Assembly: GCF_016919445.1 (NCBI RefSeq)
Contig: NZ_CP070356.1
Location: 689,501-753,500 of the forward strand
Origin: Pseudomonas sp. PDNC002
Lineage (GTDB): Bacteria; Pseudomonadota; Gammaproteobacteria; Pseudomonadales; Pseudomonadaceae
Length of the DNA stretch: 64,000 bases
Reading direction: 5' to 3'
Numbering within the stretch: the first letter of the stretch is position 1; every line of letters begins with the position of its first letter. The position numbers and the translations under genes are program-made. A model generated the notes under the pieces. It was not told the origin of the DNA. It saw nothing but the letters and a program-made list of their open reading frames with translations, and did no database searches. Of the stretch, positions 27,710 through 35,666 are shown piece after piece.

Positions 27710-29101
27710 ATGAGCTCCCTCGAGAACCCGTCCGCCGCCAAGGACCAGCCCGACCTGGTCTACGGCCTGGAAGACCGCCCCGCCCTGCCCATCGCCCTGC
27801 TCGCGGCGCTGCAGCACCTGCTGGCGATCATCGTGCCCATCGTCACCCCCGGCCTGCTGATCTGCCAGGCGCTGGGCGTGTCGCCGCGCGACACCAACCT
27901 GATCGTGTCGATGTCGCTGGTTATCTCCGGCATCGCCACCTTCGTCCAGTGCAAGCGCTTCGGGCCTTTCGGCGCGGGGCTGCTGATCGTCCAGGGCACC
28001 AGCTTCAACTTCGTCGGCCCGCTGATCGCCGGCGGTGCGCTGATGGTGAAGAACGGCACGCCGGTGGAAGCGGTGATGGCGGCGATTTTCGGCGTGGTCA
28101 TGGCCGGCTCCTTCGTGGAGATGGGCGTGTCGCGCATCCTGCCCTTCGTGAAGCGCCTGATCACCCCGCTGGTCACCGGCATCGTGGTGCTGATGATCGG
28201 CCTCACCCTGATCAAGGTCGGCCTGATCAGCATGGGTGGCGGCTTCTCCGCCATGTCCAACGGCACCTTCGCCAACGGCGAGAACCTGATGCTGTCGGGC
28301 CTGGTGCTGGCGATCATCGTCATCCTCAACCGCATCCCGGTGGTGTGGATGCGCAGCGGCGCCATCGTCATCGCCCTGGCCGTGGGCTACGCGCTGGCCG
28401 GCTACCTGGGCCGCCTGGACTTCACCGGCATGCACGAGGCGCCGGCCTTCCAGGTCCCGGTGCCGCTGCACTTCGGCCTGGGCTTCTCCTGGAGCCTGTT
28501 CATCCCGATGCTGGTGATCTACCTGGTGACCTCGCTGGAAGCCATCGGTGACGTCACCGCCACCAGCAAGATTTCCAAGCAGCCGGTCGAAGGCCCGCTG
28601 TGGATGCAACGCATCAAGGGCGGCGTGCTGGTGAACGGCGCCAACTCGCTGCTGGCCGGCCTGTTCAACACCTTCCCCAGCTCGGTGTTCGCACAGAACA
28701 ATGGCGTGATCCAGCTGACCGGCGTCGCCAGCCGCCACGTCGGCCTGTGGATCGCCGCGATGCTCATCGTGCTGGGCCTGTTCCCCAGCGTCGCCGGGGT
28801 GATCCAGGCCGTGCCGGAGCCGGTGCTCGGCGGCGCGGTGATGGTGATGTTCGGCGCGGTCGCCGCCTCCGGCATCAACATCCTCGCCGGCACCCACCTG
28901 GATCGCCGCGCGCTGCTGATCATCGCCGTCAGCCTCGCGCTGGGCCTGGGCATCTCCCAGGTGCCGGAGTTCCTCGCGCACATGCCCCACGCGATCCGCA
29001 ACGTGCTGGAATCCGGCGTCGCCACCGGCGGCATCTGCGCGCTGCTGCTGAACTGGTTCCTCCCCGAGTCCGACGCCGCCAAGGCCTCGCACAACGGTTG
29101 A
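27710..29101 (+). CDS. NCS2 nucleobase permease (uracil/xanthine type)
   Basis: The 463-residue protein is an inner-membrane nucleobase:cation symporter with about 13-14 hydrophobic helices. It starts with a soluble stretch (DLVYGLEDRPALPIALLAALQHLLAI) typical of the family and has the VYLVTSLEAIGDVTATS-like region YLVTSLEAIGDVTATSKIS and the NGVIQLTGVASRHVG segment. This fits the UraA/xanthine permease family, with PA0352 as the likely PAO1 counterpart; whether it carries uracil, xanthine or urate is not decided by sequence alone. The ATG at 27710 is chosen because upstream residues are not family-like. Confidence 0.92.
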   Translation: MSSLENPSAAKDQPDLVYGLEDRPALPIALLAALQHLLAIIVPIVTPGLLICQALGVSPRDTNLIVSMSLVISGIATFVQCKRFGPFGAGLLIVQGTSFNFVGPLIAGGALMVKNGTPVEAVMAAIFGVVMAGSFVEMGVSRILPFVKRLITPLVTGIVVLMIGLTLIKVGLISMGGGFSAMSNGTFANGENLMLSGLVLAIIVILNRIPVVWMRSGAIVIALAVGYALAGYLGRLDFTGMHEAPAFQVPVPLHFGLGFSWSLFIPMLVIYLVTSLEAIGDVTATSKISKQPVEGPLWMQRIKGGVLVNGANSLLAGLFNTFPSSVFAQNNGVIQLTGVASRHVGLWIAAMLIVLGLFPSVAGVIQAVPEPVLGGAVMVMFGAVAASGINILAGTHLDRRALLIIAVSLALGLGISQVPEFLAHMPHAIRNVLESGVATGGICALLLNWFLPESDAAKASHNG

Positions 29102-29109
29102 TCTGCCAC

Positions 29110-29131
29110 GACGCCACCTTCGGGTGGCGTC
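29110..29131 (+). terminator. Hairpin after the permease gene
   Basis: GACGCCACC, TTCG loop, GGTGGCGTC: a perfect 9-bp stem eight bases after the stop, followed by GTCGTTT, a weak T-run. A partial terminator is likely, since the next gene is only 50 bases on. Confidence 0.65.
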
Positions 29132-29150
29132 GTCGTTTATGCTCCCTGGC

Positions 29151-29618
29151 ATGACCACTTCCCTGCGCATCGGCGTCGTCGCCGACACCCACGGCCTGCT
29201 GCGCCCCGAAGCGCTGGCGGCGCTGCGCGGCTGCGAGCGCATCCTGCACCTGGGCGATATCGGCCCCGCTTCGCTGCTCGATCAACTCCGCGAGCTAGCC
29301 CCGCTGGACGTGGTGCGCGGCAACAACGACACCGACGACTGGGCGGACGCGTTGCCGGAAACCTTGCTGCTGGCGCTGGGCGGCCTGCGGCTTTATCTGA
29401 TCCACGACCTCAAGTATTTGGCCATCGATCCCGTCGCCGAAGGTATCGACGTGGTGCTCGCGGGGCATTCGCACAAGCCGCTGAACGAGGTGCGCGATGA
29501 GGTTCTATACCTGAATCCGGGGAGCGCGGGGCCGCGGCGGTTCAAGTTGCCGATTGCGCTGGCGATTCTGGAGATCGTCGACGGGCAACCCTGGGTGGAG
29601 ATGGTTTCGCTCGTCTGA
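29151..29618 (+). CDS. Metallophosphoesterase, YfcE/MJ0936 family
   Basis: The 155-residue protein is a small calcineurin-like phosphodiesterase. It has the complete metal-binding set: VVADTHG (Asp, His), LGDIG, RGNND and GHSHKP. YfcE-type enzymes hydrolyse phosphodiester bonds of unknown natural substrates. The ATG at 29151 is used; another ATG four codons upstream is possible. It sits close behind the permease gene, and the PAO1 counterpart is probably PA0351. Confidence 0.92.
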   Translation: MTTSLRIGVVADTHGLLRPEALAALRGCERILHLGDIGPASLLDQLRELAPLDVVRGNNDTDDWADALPETLLLALGGLRLYLIHDLKYLAIDPVAEGIDVVLAGHSHKPLNEVRDEVLYLNPGSAGPRRFKLPIALAILEIVDGQPWVEMVSLV

Positions 29619-29672
29619 GAGCGTTTGCGAGGCCGCATCCGTTCCCTACGGAAAACGGCATTCCCCACATCC

Positions 29673-29699
29673 GTGGGTCACAAGCCCGCTCCTACAGGG
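29673..29699. repeat. Degenerate REP sequence
   Basis: GTGGGTCACAAGCCCGCTCC followed by TACAGGG resembles the GCTCGCTCCTACA end of the classical Pseudomonas REP, with a diverged arm. Confidence 0.5.
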
Positions 29700-29719
29700 A
29701 AATCCGCCGCCCATGCTTG

Positions 29720-29835
29720 CCCTCACCCCAGCCCTCTCCCAACGGGAGAGGGGGCAGATCGTACCGGCTAATACTGTTGGCTCTCCCCGCACCGTACGGT
29801 CCCCTCTCCCTCCGGGAGAGGGTTAGGGTGAGGGG
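29720..29835 (+). repeat. Composite inverted repeat, copy A
   Basis: The element starts CCCTCACCCCAGCCCTCTCC and ends GGGAGAGGGTTAGGGTGAGG, with GGGAGAGGG and CCCTCTCCC partners inside. Two short palindromes flank a spacer of about 50 bases. It lies downstream of two convergent genes. Copies C and D have the same orientation; B and E are reversed. Confidence 0.9.
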
Positions 29836-29872
29836 GCGTCAGCTATGCCGATCGCGCCAATTGACGATGGGC

Positions 29873-31246
29873 TCACGGCTCTAGCAAATGAGCCGCCAAC
29901 TGCGCCACCGCCTCCTGCCGCTCGGTCTTCTCCGAGCGCCGCTTGCCATTGAGACCCGACCACTCCGGATGCGCCCGCGCCTTGCGCAGGGCATCGGGCA
30001 GCTTGCCTTCGCGCCATTGCTTGTCTTCCGGCGATTGCAGGTGGATCGCCTCCACCGCCGCATGCCCGCGAGTCTGCAACGCCGCCAGCAGTTGCCGCTG
30101 CCGCAGCGCCAGCAGTCGCAGCACGCTGTCGTCTACGGAGAGCTCGCGGCTGCCCTTGAGCTTGCCCAGCAGGCGCTGGCCGTAATGGCCGACGGTCTGC
30201 CACGCGCCCCCGGCGATGGCACCCAGCGCGGTCGCCGCACCGAGCGTCAGCCCGCCGACCAGCAGATCGATCCCCGCCCCCGCCGCTGCGCCGGCCGCCA
30301 CGCCACCGCCGAGACGAATGCCCAGTTGGCGCAGGGTTTCCGGATTGAACAGGTCATCGCCCCAGCGGCCGTCCATCAATGGCAGGTCCGCCGCGCGGGC
30401 GTCGTCCTTGCGGAAGGCGTAGAGGCTGAGCAGCGCCTTCACGCAGGTGTCTTCGCGCTTGCGCACCTGGTTGCGCAGCGTCTCGGTGGCGGCGCGCACG
30501 GCGGCATCGCCGGCCGGCACCAGTTGGCGACAGGCGGCGACATCCACCAGCAATTCGGCGATCAACCGCGCACCGGCCTCGCGGCGGGCGACTGCCTGCG
30601 CTTCGTGATCGGCCACCAGTCGATCCAGCTGCGGGCGCGCACGCTCCATCAACAGAGCAAGGCTTTCGTAGAGGCGGCGCTCGCCATCCAGCGGCGGCGC
30701 CACGCTGTCGAAGCGAACCAGCGCATGTAGACCAAGGCGGGACAGCGCCTCGCGCCACTGCTCTTCGCGGTGCTGCGGGCTGGCGACGAAATTGAGCACC
30801 GGCAGCAGCGGCCGGGCGCAGGCGGCGAGCACGGCCAATTCGTCGCGGTACTTGGCCAGCACCGGCTCGCGGGCGTCGATCACATAGAGGCCCGCGTCGG
30901 AGGCTAGCAACTGGCGCAGTACCTTGGCTTCCTGCTCGAAGCGGCCGCGGGCTTCGCTACCGTCGAGGAAGCGGCGCAGTTTTTCCGGGCCATCGAGACG
31001 TTCGCCGGGGCGCTCCAGGCCGTCGAGGAAGTCGCGCAGGGCGATGGCGTCTTCCAGGCCCGGCGTGTCGTACAGCTCCAGCAGCGGCTCGCCGTCCACC
31101 GACAGGCGCGCGCCTTCCACATGCCGTGTGGTGCTGGGGCGATGAGAGACTTCACCAAATCCGACATCACGGGTCAGGGTCCGCAGCAGCGAGGTCTTGC
31201 CGACATTGGTGTGGCCGACCACGGCCAGTTTCAGCGCATCAGTCAT
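29873..31246 (-). CDS. GTPase with C-terminal DUF3482 domain
   Basis: The 457-residue protein has an Era/TrmE-like GTPase domain: G1 GHTNVGKTS at about residues 11-19, G3 DTPGLED, and a likely G4 region LPVLNF. The C-terminal half matches DUF3482 in character, with a glycine-zipper stretch (GVAAGAAAGAGIDLLVGGLT) that could insert in a membrane. It overlaps the upstream DUF2868 gene by eight bases, and the two families usually occur together. The biological role is unknown. Confidence 0.88.
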   Translation of the reverse strand: MTDALKLAVVGHTNVGKTSLLRTLTRDVGFGEVSHRPSTTRHVEGARLSVDGEPLLELYDTPGLEDAIALRDFLDGLERPGERLDGPEKLRRFLDGSEARGRFEQEAKVLRQLLASDAGLYVIDAREPVLAKYRDELAVLAACARPLLPVLNFVASPQHREEQWREALSRLGLHALVRFDSVAPPLDGERRLYESLALLMERARPQLDRLVADHEAQAVARREAGARLIAELLVDVAACRQLVPAGDAAVRAATETLRNQVRKREDTCVKALLSLYAFRKDDARAADLPLMDGRWGDDLFNPETLRQLGIRLGGGVAAGAAAGAGIDLLVGGLTLGAATALGAIAGGAWQTVGHYGQRLLGKLKGSRELSVDDSVLRLLALRQRQLLAALQTRGHAAVEAIHLQSPEDKQWREGKLPDALRKARAHPEWSGLNGKRRSEKTERQEAVAQLAAHLLEP

Positions 31247-32615
31247 GCCCGGTCTCCAGCCAACCTAACGGGGATGCCGAGGTGTGAGGCAAATTCAGCC
31301 GCTCGATGCCGGCGTGCCAATCGCCCAGGCGCTCGGCGTCCAGCGCTTCACCCGGCGGCGCCTGCAGCAGCCAGACGCGAGTGGCGGCGGCGCAACGCGA
31401 CAGTTCGGCGATCAACGCCAAAGTGCCGCGATCCGGCGAGCGGCGCGGGTCGCAGGCGATCACCAGGCGTGCCGGCGGGTAGCGGGTCAGTTGCTCCAGC
31501 AGGCGGCGGCGCTGGGCGCCGTCGTCGAGGTCGCCAGCATTGGCGATACTTTCCGGCAGCTTTGGCGGCCAGTTGGGTCGGTCCAGCAGTTCGATGGAAA
31601 CCAGCAGCGCGCCATCGGCGGTGGACGCCGGCAACTGCGCTTGTGGCTCGACCAGCTCATCCGGTGCGGCATCGCTGACACCCAGCCGTTCGCTGGCCGG
31701 CATCAGGCGTTCGCGCAGCAGGGCGTAGCCGGGCAGCGAGACATCCAGCGCCAGCTGCGCCCGCCCGCGCTTCCAGCGCCACAGGCAAAGCAACCAGAGC
31801 GCGCCGCGCAGCAGCACGCCGTAGACCAGCAGGATGCCCACCAGCCAGCCGGCCCAGGCGTGGCGCGCGTTCTCGCTGGCCACCAGGACATCGCCGCTGG
31901 CGCGCACCAGCTCCGAATCCGGCTGCGGGAAGCCGAGCAGGGACGGCAGCGCACCCAGGCCATGGGTCAGTGCGATGAAGGTATCGCCGCCGAGAATGGT
32001 GGTCTCCCAGACGAAGCCGTAGCGCCGCGTCGCCAGCAGCGCCAGCAGCACGCCCAGCGCGCTGCTCAGCGCGACAAACCACAGGCCGTGGACCAGCAGG
32101 CCAAGCGCCCAGCGGGTCAGCTTCTGCCGGTCCAGCAGCACCAGCAGCGCGGGCGCCAGCTGCGCCGCATGGGCATCGCGGGCGAGCTTGCCGCTCAGCC
32201 ACAGCCACAGGCGCCCGAGCGCGCCGGCCGCCTCGCCGCCGGCGAAGAAGGCCAGCGTCCAGCCAATGAGGGTAATCAAGTGCAGGCCGAGCAGGCTGGC
32301 CAAAGCCCAGAACACGTTGACCGGGCGCTGACCGTCGCCCAGCGCGGCGAAGGCCAGGCCGCCGCCGGTGAACAGCGCCAGGGCCAGCAGCAGGTAGATC
32401 GACAGGCGCGCTCCCTGGCTCCAGGTGCGCAAGGCGGCGCGCTGGCCATCGCGCTCGGCCAGCAGCAGCGCGCGGTTCTGCAGGCGCTGCGCGAGGTCGC
32501 CACCGCCGACGATGGCGCGGCGATTGGCCTCGCTGTCTTCCAGGGGACCGACCTGTTCCTCGCGCAGGCGCACGGCCTCGCACAGCCACAGGGATTGGAG
32601 GGCGGACTCGCTCAC
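31239..32615 (-). CDS. DUF2868 family membrane protein
   Basis: The 458-residue protein has about four hydrophobic segments in its N-terminal two-thirds (for example LSIYLLLALALFTGGGLAFA and VFWALASLLGLHLITLIGWT) and a soluble C-terminal domain with SIELLDRPNWPPKLP and RLVIACDPRRSPDRGT. This fits DUF2868. The GTG at 32615 is chosen because GGAG lies five bases upstream; the frame is open further up but overlaps the divergent gene. It is paired with the DUF3482 GTPase, suggesting a membrane-GTPase module of unknown purpose. Confidence 0.86.
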   Translation of the reverse strand: MSESALQSLWLCEAVRLREEQVGPLEDSEANRRAIVGGGDLAQRLQNRALLLAERDGQRAALRTWSQGARLSIYLLLALALFTGGGLAFAALGDGQRPVNVFWALASLLGLHLITLIGWTLAFFAGGEAAGALGRLWLWLSGKLARDAHAAQLAPALLVLLDRQKLTRWALGLLVHGLWFVALSSALGVLLALLATRRYGFVWETTILGGDTFIALTHGLGALPSLLGFPQPDSELVRASGDVLVASENARHAWAGWLVGILLVYGVLLRGALWLLCLWRWKRGRAQLALDVSLPGYALLRERLMPASERLGVSDAAPDELVEPQAQLPASTADGALLVSIELLDRPNWPPKLPESIANAGDLDDGAQRRRLLEQLTRYPPARLVIACDPRRSPDRGTLALIAELSRCAAATRVWLLQAPPGEALDAERLGDWHAGIERLNLPHTSASPLGWLETGHD

Positions 32616-32794
32616 GGGTTCTCCGACAATCGGTATTCGCCAGCAAGGATAACCGCTGCTCGCCGTGGCGTCCCGGCGGCGCCGGTAACACCCTGCATCG
32701 TCAACCAAACCAAGGAGGGGCTCTCGCCAGGCGCGGGCGGGCTCAGACTCAGCGGATAGCACTGCCCCTATAAAAACAACAATGAGGCCTCGCC

Positions 32795-33829
32795 ATGCTG
32801 CGCTCGCTGCTCAGTGCCTTGCCCCTGCTGCTCGCCGCCGCCACCGCGGCGGCCGTGGAAACACCGCCGGTGCGCCCTTCCGACTGGGGCCCGGATACCC
32901 CGCTGATGCAGGCCGTGCCGCCGCGCGTGCTGGACGCCAGCGTCAGCGCTCGGCAGTCCGCCAGCAATACCTCGCAACTGTGGATCAGCCAGACCGACTT
33001 CCGCCTGCACGACGACATCGGCTTCTTCATCCGCAAGATGCTGATCCAGATGAGCCCGGTGGCCGGCGCGGGCACGCCGCTGATGCTCGACGACCCGAAG
33101 TCCATGGTCGCGCGCATCCAGGCCGGGGATATCTTCGTCGCCGACGCCACCCTCGCCAGCCTGCTCAACGAGGAGCTGCGCAACGCCAATGCGCCGGTGC
33201 GCAACCTGAAGCTCAGCACCCGCGCCGATGGCCAGGAAGTCCACGGCGAACTGCTGCGCAAGGGGCGCTGGCGGCCGTTGCGGATGGTCACCGGGATCGA
33301 GCAGGCCGGCCCGCTGAAGGTGGCGCTGGTGCCGCAGCGGATCTACGTCGACAACGTGGACGTCACGCCCTCGCTGAGCGCCGCGTCCATCGAGATGTCC
33401 GAGGTGCTGCAACTGCACACCGCGCACATGCAGTTGATCGGCAACCGCATCCTGGTCGACCTCGACGGCCTGTTCCCGCCGCCGCGCCTGGACTTCACCG
33501 TGCGAAGCCTGAAACTGGCCGATGGCGGCATGGACCTGCTGCTGGGCAGCGAGCTGGCCGAACTGAAATGGCCGCAGCTCAAGGCGCCGAAGAGCTACAT
33601 GTTCATCGAGGGCGGCGACATCAAGATGGCGCGGACCATCCTGGTGAAGGCCTACGCGCTGTTCACCAGCCTCAGCCCCGACGCCCCGCTGCTGTTCAAC
33701 CTCTACGACTACCGGCGCCAGCTGCAGTACGGCGAAATCCGCCTGCGCGAGGACGGCATGGTGCACATCGCGGTATCTCCCATAAAAGCGCCCGTGAAGG
33801 CGCCCGCCCCGGAGGAGAAAGCCCTATGA
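32795..33829 (+). CDS. Exported protein of unknown function, tandem paralogue 1
   Basis: The 344-residue protein has a signal peptide (about residues 1-21, ending AAAVETPP). The mature part has no catalytic motif I know. Its architecture matches the next gene segment by segment: GDIFVADATLASLLNEEL, DLDGLFPPPRLDFTVRSLKL, SYMFIEGGDIKMARTILVKA and LLFNLYDYRRQLQYGEIRL each have a counterpart there. The two therefore look like an old tandem duplication. The stop overlaps the next start (ATGA). A periplasmic or outer-membrane-associated role is inferred from the signal peptide only. Confidence 0.8.
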   Translation: MLRSLLSALPLLLAAATAAAVETPPVRPSDWGPDTPLMQAVPPRVLDASVSARQSASNTSQLWISQTDFRLHDDIGFFIRKMLIQMSPVAGAGTPLMLDDPKSMVARIQAGDIFVADATLASLLNEELRNANAPVRNLKLSTRADGQEVHGELLRKGRWRPLRMVTGIEQAGPLKVALVPQRIYVDNVDVTPSLSAASIEMSEVLQLHTAHMQLIGNRILVDLDGLFPPPRLDFTVRSLKLADGGMDLLLGSELAELKWPQLKAPKSYMFIEGGDIKMARTILVKAYALFTSLSPDAPLLFNLYDYRRQLQYGEIRLREDGMVHIAVSPIKAPVKAPAPEEKAL

Positions 33830-34893
33830 GAACCCTCCTCGCCTCCCTGCTCCTGCTGGCGTTTGCCGGCAACGCCGCCGCCGAGAGCGCCATCGACAAG
33901 CAGCAGCGCGAACTGGGCGTGCTGCGCCAGGGCTGGTTCCAGCAGACGCCGCCGGCAGCAGACTTCAAGGCCAGCCGGCCGGGCGGCCTGCGCGACTCCG
34001 GCCAGGACGGCGTGGGCATCCTGCTGAACAACGTGGACCTCTATTTCCAGGGCGGCATCGGCTTCCACAGCCCGCAGCTCAAGGGCTGGCTAGTGCCGCT
34101 CAAGGCCGGCGAGCCCATCGACTTCGACCGCCCGCAGGACATGCGCATCAACGTCTCCGAAGGCGAGGTGATCCTCAGCCCCGAGCAGCTCGCCAACCTG
34201 TTCAACCAGCACATCCTCGATTACCCGGAGACCATGCTGCGCGGCTTCCAGCTGAGCGTCGAAGGCGACCGCCTGCTGGTGGCCGGCGAAGTCCAGCCGC
34301 TGGGCGTCGGGCCCTGGCTGCCGCTGCGGCTGTCCGGCACGGTGAAGCTCGACGGCGACAACCTCGACTACCAGCCCGACAGCGTGAAGGTGCTCGGCGT
34401 GCCCAGCTACGGCGCCATGAGCCTGGTCGGCCTGCGCCTGGATTCGCTGGTGACCCTGGAGCGGCCCGGCGCGGTGCTGCAGGACAACGTGATGCACCTG
34501 AACTACCACCAGGTCTTCCCCCTGGTGGGCATCGATGGCCGCGTAGAATCCAGCTGGCTGGACGCCAAGGGCCTGCACCTGAAGTTCGCGCCCAAGCCCG
34601 GCGCCGCTTCGCTGGCCTTCGAACCGCCGCGCCAGGCGGGGCCGTCCTATATCTGGCTGCAGTCGGGGGACCTGAAGATCTTCGAGATCCTGATTACCTA
34701 CTCGCAGGTGCTGCTCAAGGCCGAGCAGCCGGACCAGACGCTCTCATTCAACCTCAAGGACTACCGCAAGGTGCTCTCCACCGGCATTACCCAGGTCAAC
34801 GAGGACGGCACCTTCTTCATGCGCGTTCCGCCGCCCGCCGGCCCCGCCGAGGGCGAGCGGCTGGTATCCTCTGGCACTGGGAGTTCCCACTGA
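33826..34893 (+). CDS. Exported protein of unknown function, tandem paralogue 2
   Basis: The 355-residue protein starts with a signal peptide (MRTLLASLLLLAFAGNAAAE). GGAGGAG lies nine bases before the ATG. Segments EGEVILSPEQLANLFNQHI, HQVFPLVGIDGRVESSWLD, SYIWLQSGDLKIFEILITYS and LSFNLKDYRKVLSTGITQV align with the preceding protein, so the pair are diverged paralogues. No enzyme motif or lipobox is visible. folA starts 20 bases downstream, so the three genes may be co-transcribed. Confidence 0.8.
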   Translation: MRTLLASLLLLAFAGNAAAESAIDKQQRELGVLRQGWFQQTPPAADFKASRPGGLRDSGQDGVGILLNNVDLYFQGGIGFHSPQLKGWLVPLKAGEPIDFDRPQDMRINVSEGEVILSPEQLANLFNQHILDYPETMLRGFQLSVEGDRLLVAGEVQPLGVGPWLPLRLSGTVKLDGDNLDYQPDSVKVLGVPSYGAMSLVGLRLDSLVTLERPGAVLQDNVMHLNYHQVFPLVGIDGRVESSWLDAKGLHLKFAPKPGAASLAFEPPRQAGPSYIWLQSGDLKIFEILITYSQVLLKAEQPDQTLSFNLKDYRKVLSTGITQVNEDGTFFMRVPPPAGPAEGERLVSSGTGSSH

Positions 34894-34913
34894 TGTTCAG
34901 CACTGGAGTCACG

Positions 34914-35426
34914 ATGTCCGAAGCCCTGCCCCTGGCGATGATCGCCGCCCTTGCCGACAACCGCGTGATCGGCGTCGACAACCGCCTGCCCTGGCACCTG
35001 CCGCAGGACCTCAAGCACTTCAAGGCGATGACCCTGGGCAAGCCGGTGATTATGGGCCGCAAGACCTGGGATTCGCTGGGCCGCCCGCTGCCGGGCCGGC
35101 TGAACATCGTGGTCACCCGCCAGGCCGGGCTGCAGCTGGAAGGCGCGGAAGTCTTCACCAGCCTCGATGCCGCCCTGGAGCGCGCCGCCGAGTGGGCGAA
35201 GCAGGAAGAAGCCGAGGAACTGATGCTGATCGGTGGGGCGCAGCTGTACGGTGAAGCGCTGGAGCGTGCCGAGCGGCTGTACCTGACCCGCGTGGGGTTA
35301 AGCCCGGCGGGTGATGCGCATTTCCCGGAAGTGGATGAGGCGCACTGGCATCTGGCTTCGAGCATCGAGCATGACGCGGAAGGCGAAACGCCGGCTTATG
35401 CGTTCGAGGTGTGGGAGCGGGCTTGA
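34914..35426 (+). CDS. folA: Dihydrofolate reductase
   Basis: FolA reduces dihydrofolate to tetrahydrofolate with NADPH. The 170-residue protein has the substrate loop MIAALADNRVIGVDNRLPWHLPQDLKHFK split around residue 10-40, the conserved IMGRKTWDSLGRPLPGR, and IGGAQLYGEAL near residue 110. The ATG at 34914 follows GGAG; an alternative at 34893 overlaps the previous stop and adds seven residues. A REP-type element follows directly after the gene. Confidence 0.96.
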   Translation: MSEALPLAMIAALADNRVIGVDNRLPWHLPQDLKHFKAMTLGKPVIMGRKTWDSLGRPLPGRLNIVVTRQAGLQLEGAEVFTSLDAALERAAEWAKQEEAEELMLIGGAQLYGEALERAERLYLTRVGLSPAGDAHFPEVDEAHWHLASSIEHDAEGETPAYAFEVWERA

Positions 35427-35445
35427 TCGCTCAGCGCACTCAGAG

Positions 35446-35591
35446 CCCCTCACCCTAACCCTCTCCCGGAGGGAGAGGGGACCGACCGGCATGCATTGAA
35501 AGCTCTGCGGTAGCCGGGTGTATCAGTGAAAGCAGGACTCGTCTCGGCACATACGGCCCCCTCTCCCCCTGGGAGAGGGCTGGGGTGAGGG
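35446..35591 (-). repeat. Composite inverted repeat, copy B (reversed, long spacer)
   Basis: It starts CCCCTCACCCTAACCCTCTC and ends GGGAGAGGGCTGGGGTGAGG, so it is reversed relative to copies A, C and D. Its spacer is about 30 bases longer than in the other copies. It begins 20 bases after folA. Confidence 0.9.
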
Positions 35592-35616
35592 AACGCCCAA
35601 CTCCGAACTCGCAAAG

Positions 35617-35651
35617 AAAACGCCGCCCCGGTCACCCGGCGCGGCGTTTTT
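35617..35651. terminator. Bidirectional terminator between folA and acyl-CoA dehydrogenase gene
   Basis: AAAACGCCGC and GCGGCGTTTTT form a stem around a GC-rich 14-base loop, with T-runs on both strands. It separates two convergent genes. Confidence 0.8.
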
Positions 35652-35666
35652 CTTTACACCAATCGA

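Noticed and set aside
29720..29835. CRISPR array or tandem repeat reading of the GGGAGAGGG palindromes
   Set aside because: Only two palindromes per copy, no regular spacers and no cas genes; it fits a composite REP-type repeat.
31284..32759. Plus-strand open frame of 491 codons opposite the DUF2868 gene
   Set aside because: Glutamine-rich, repetitive translation and no motif; it is the shadow of a real membrane protein.
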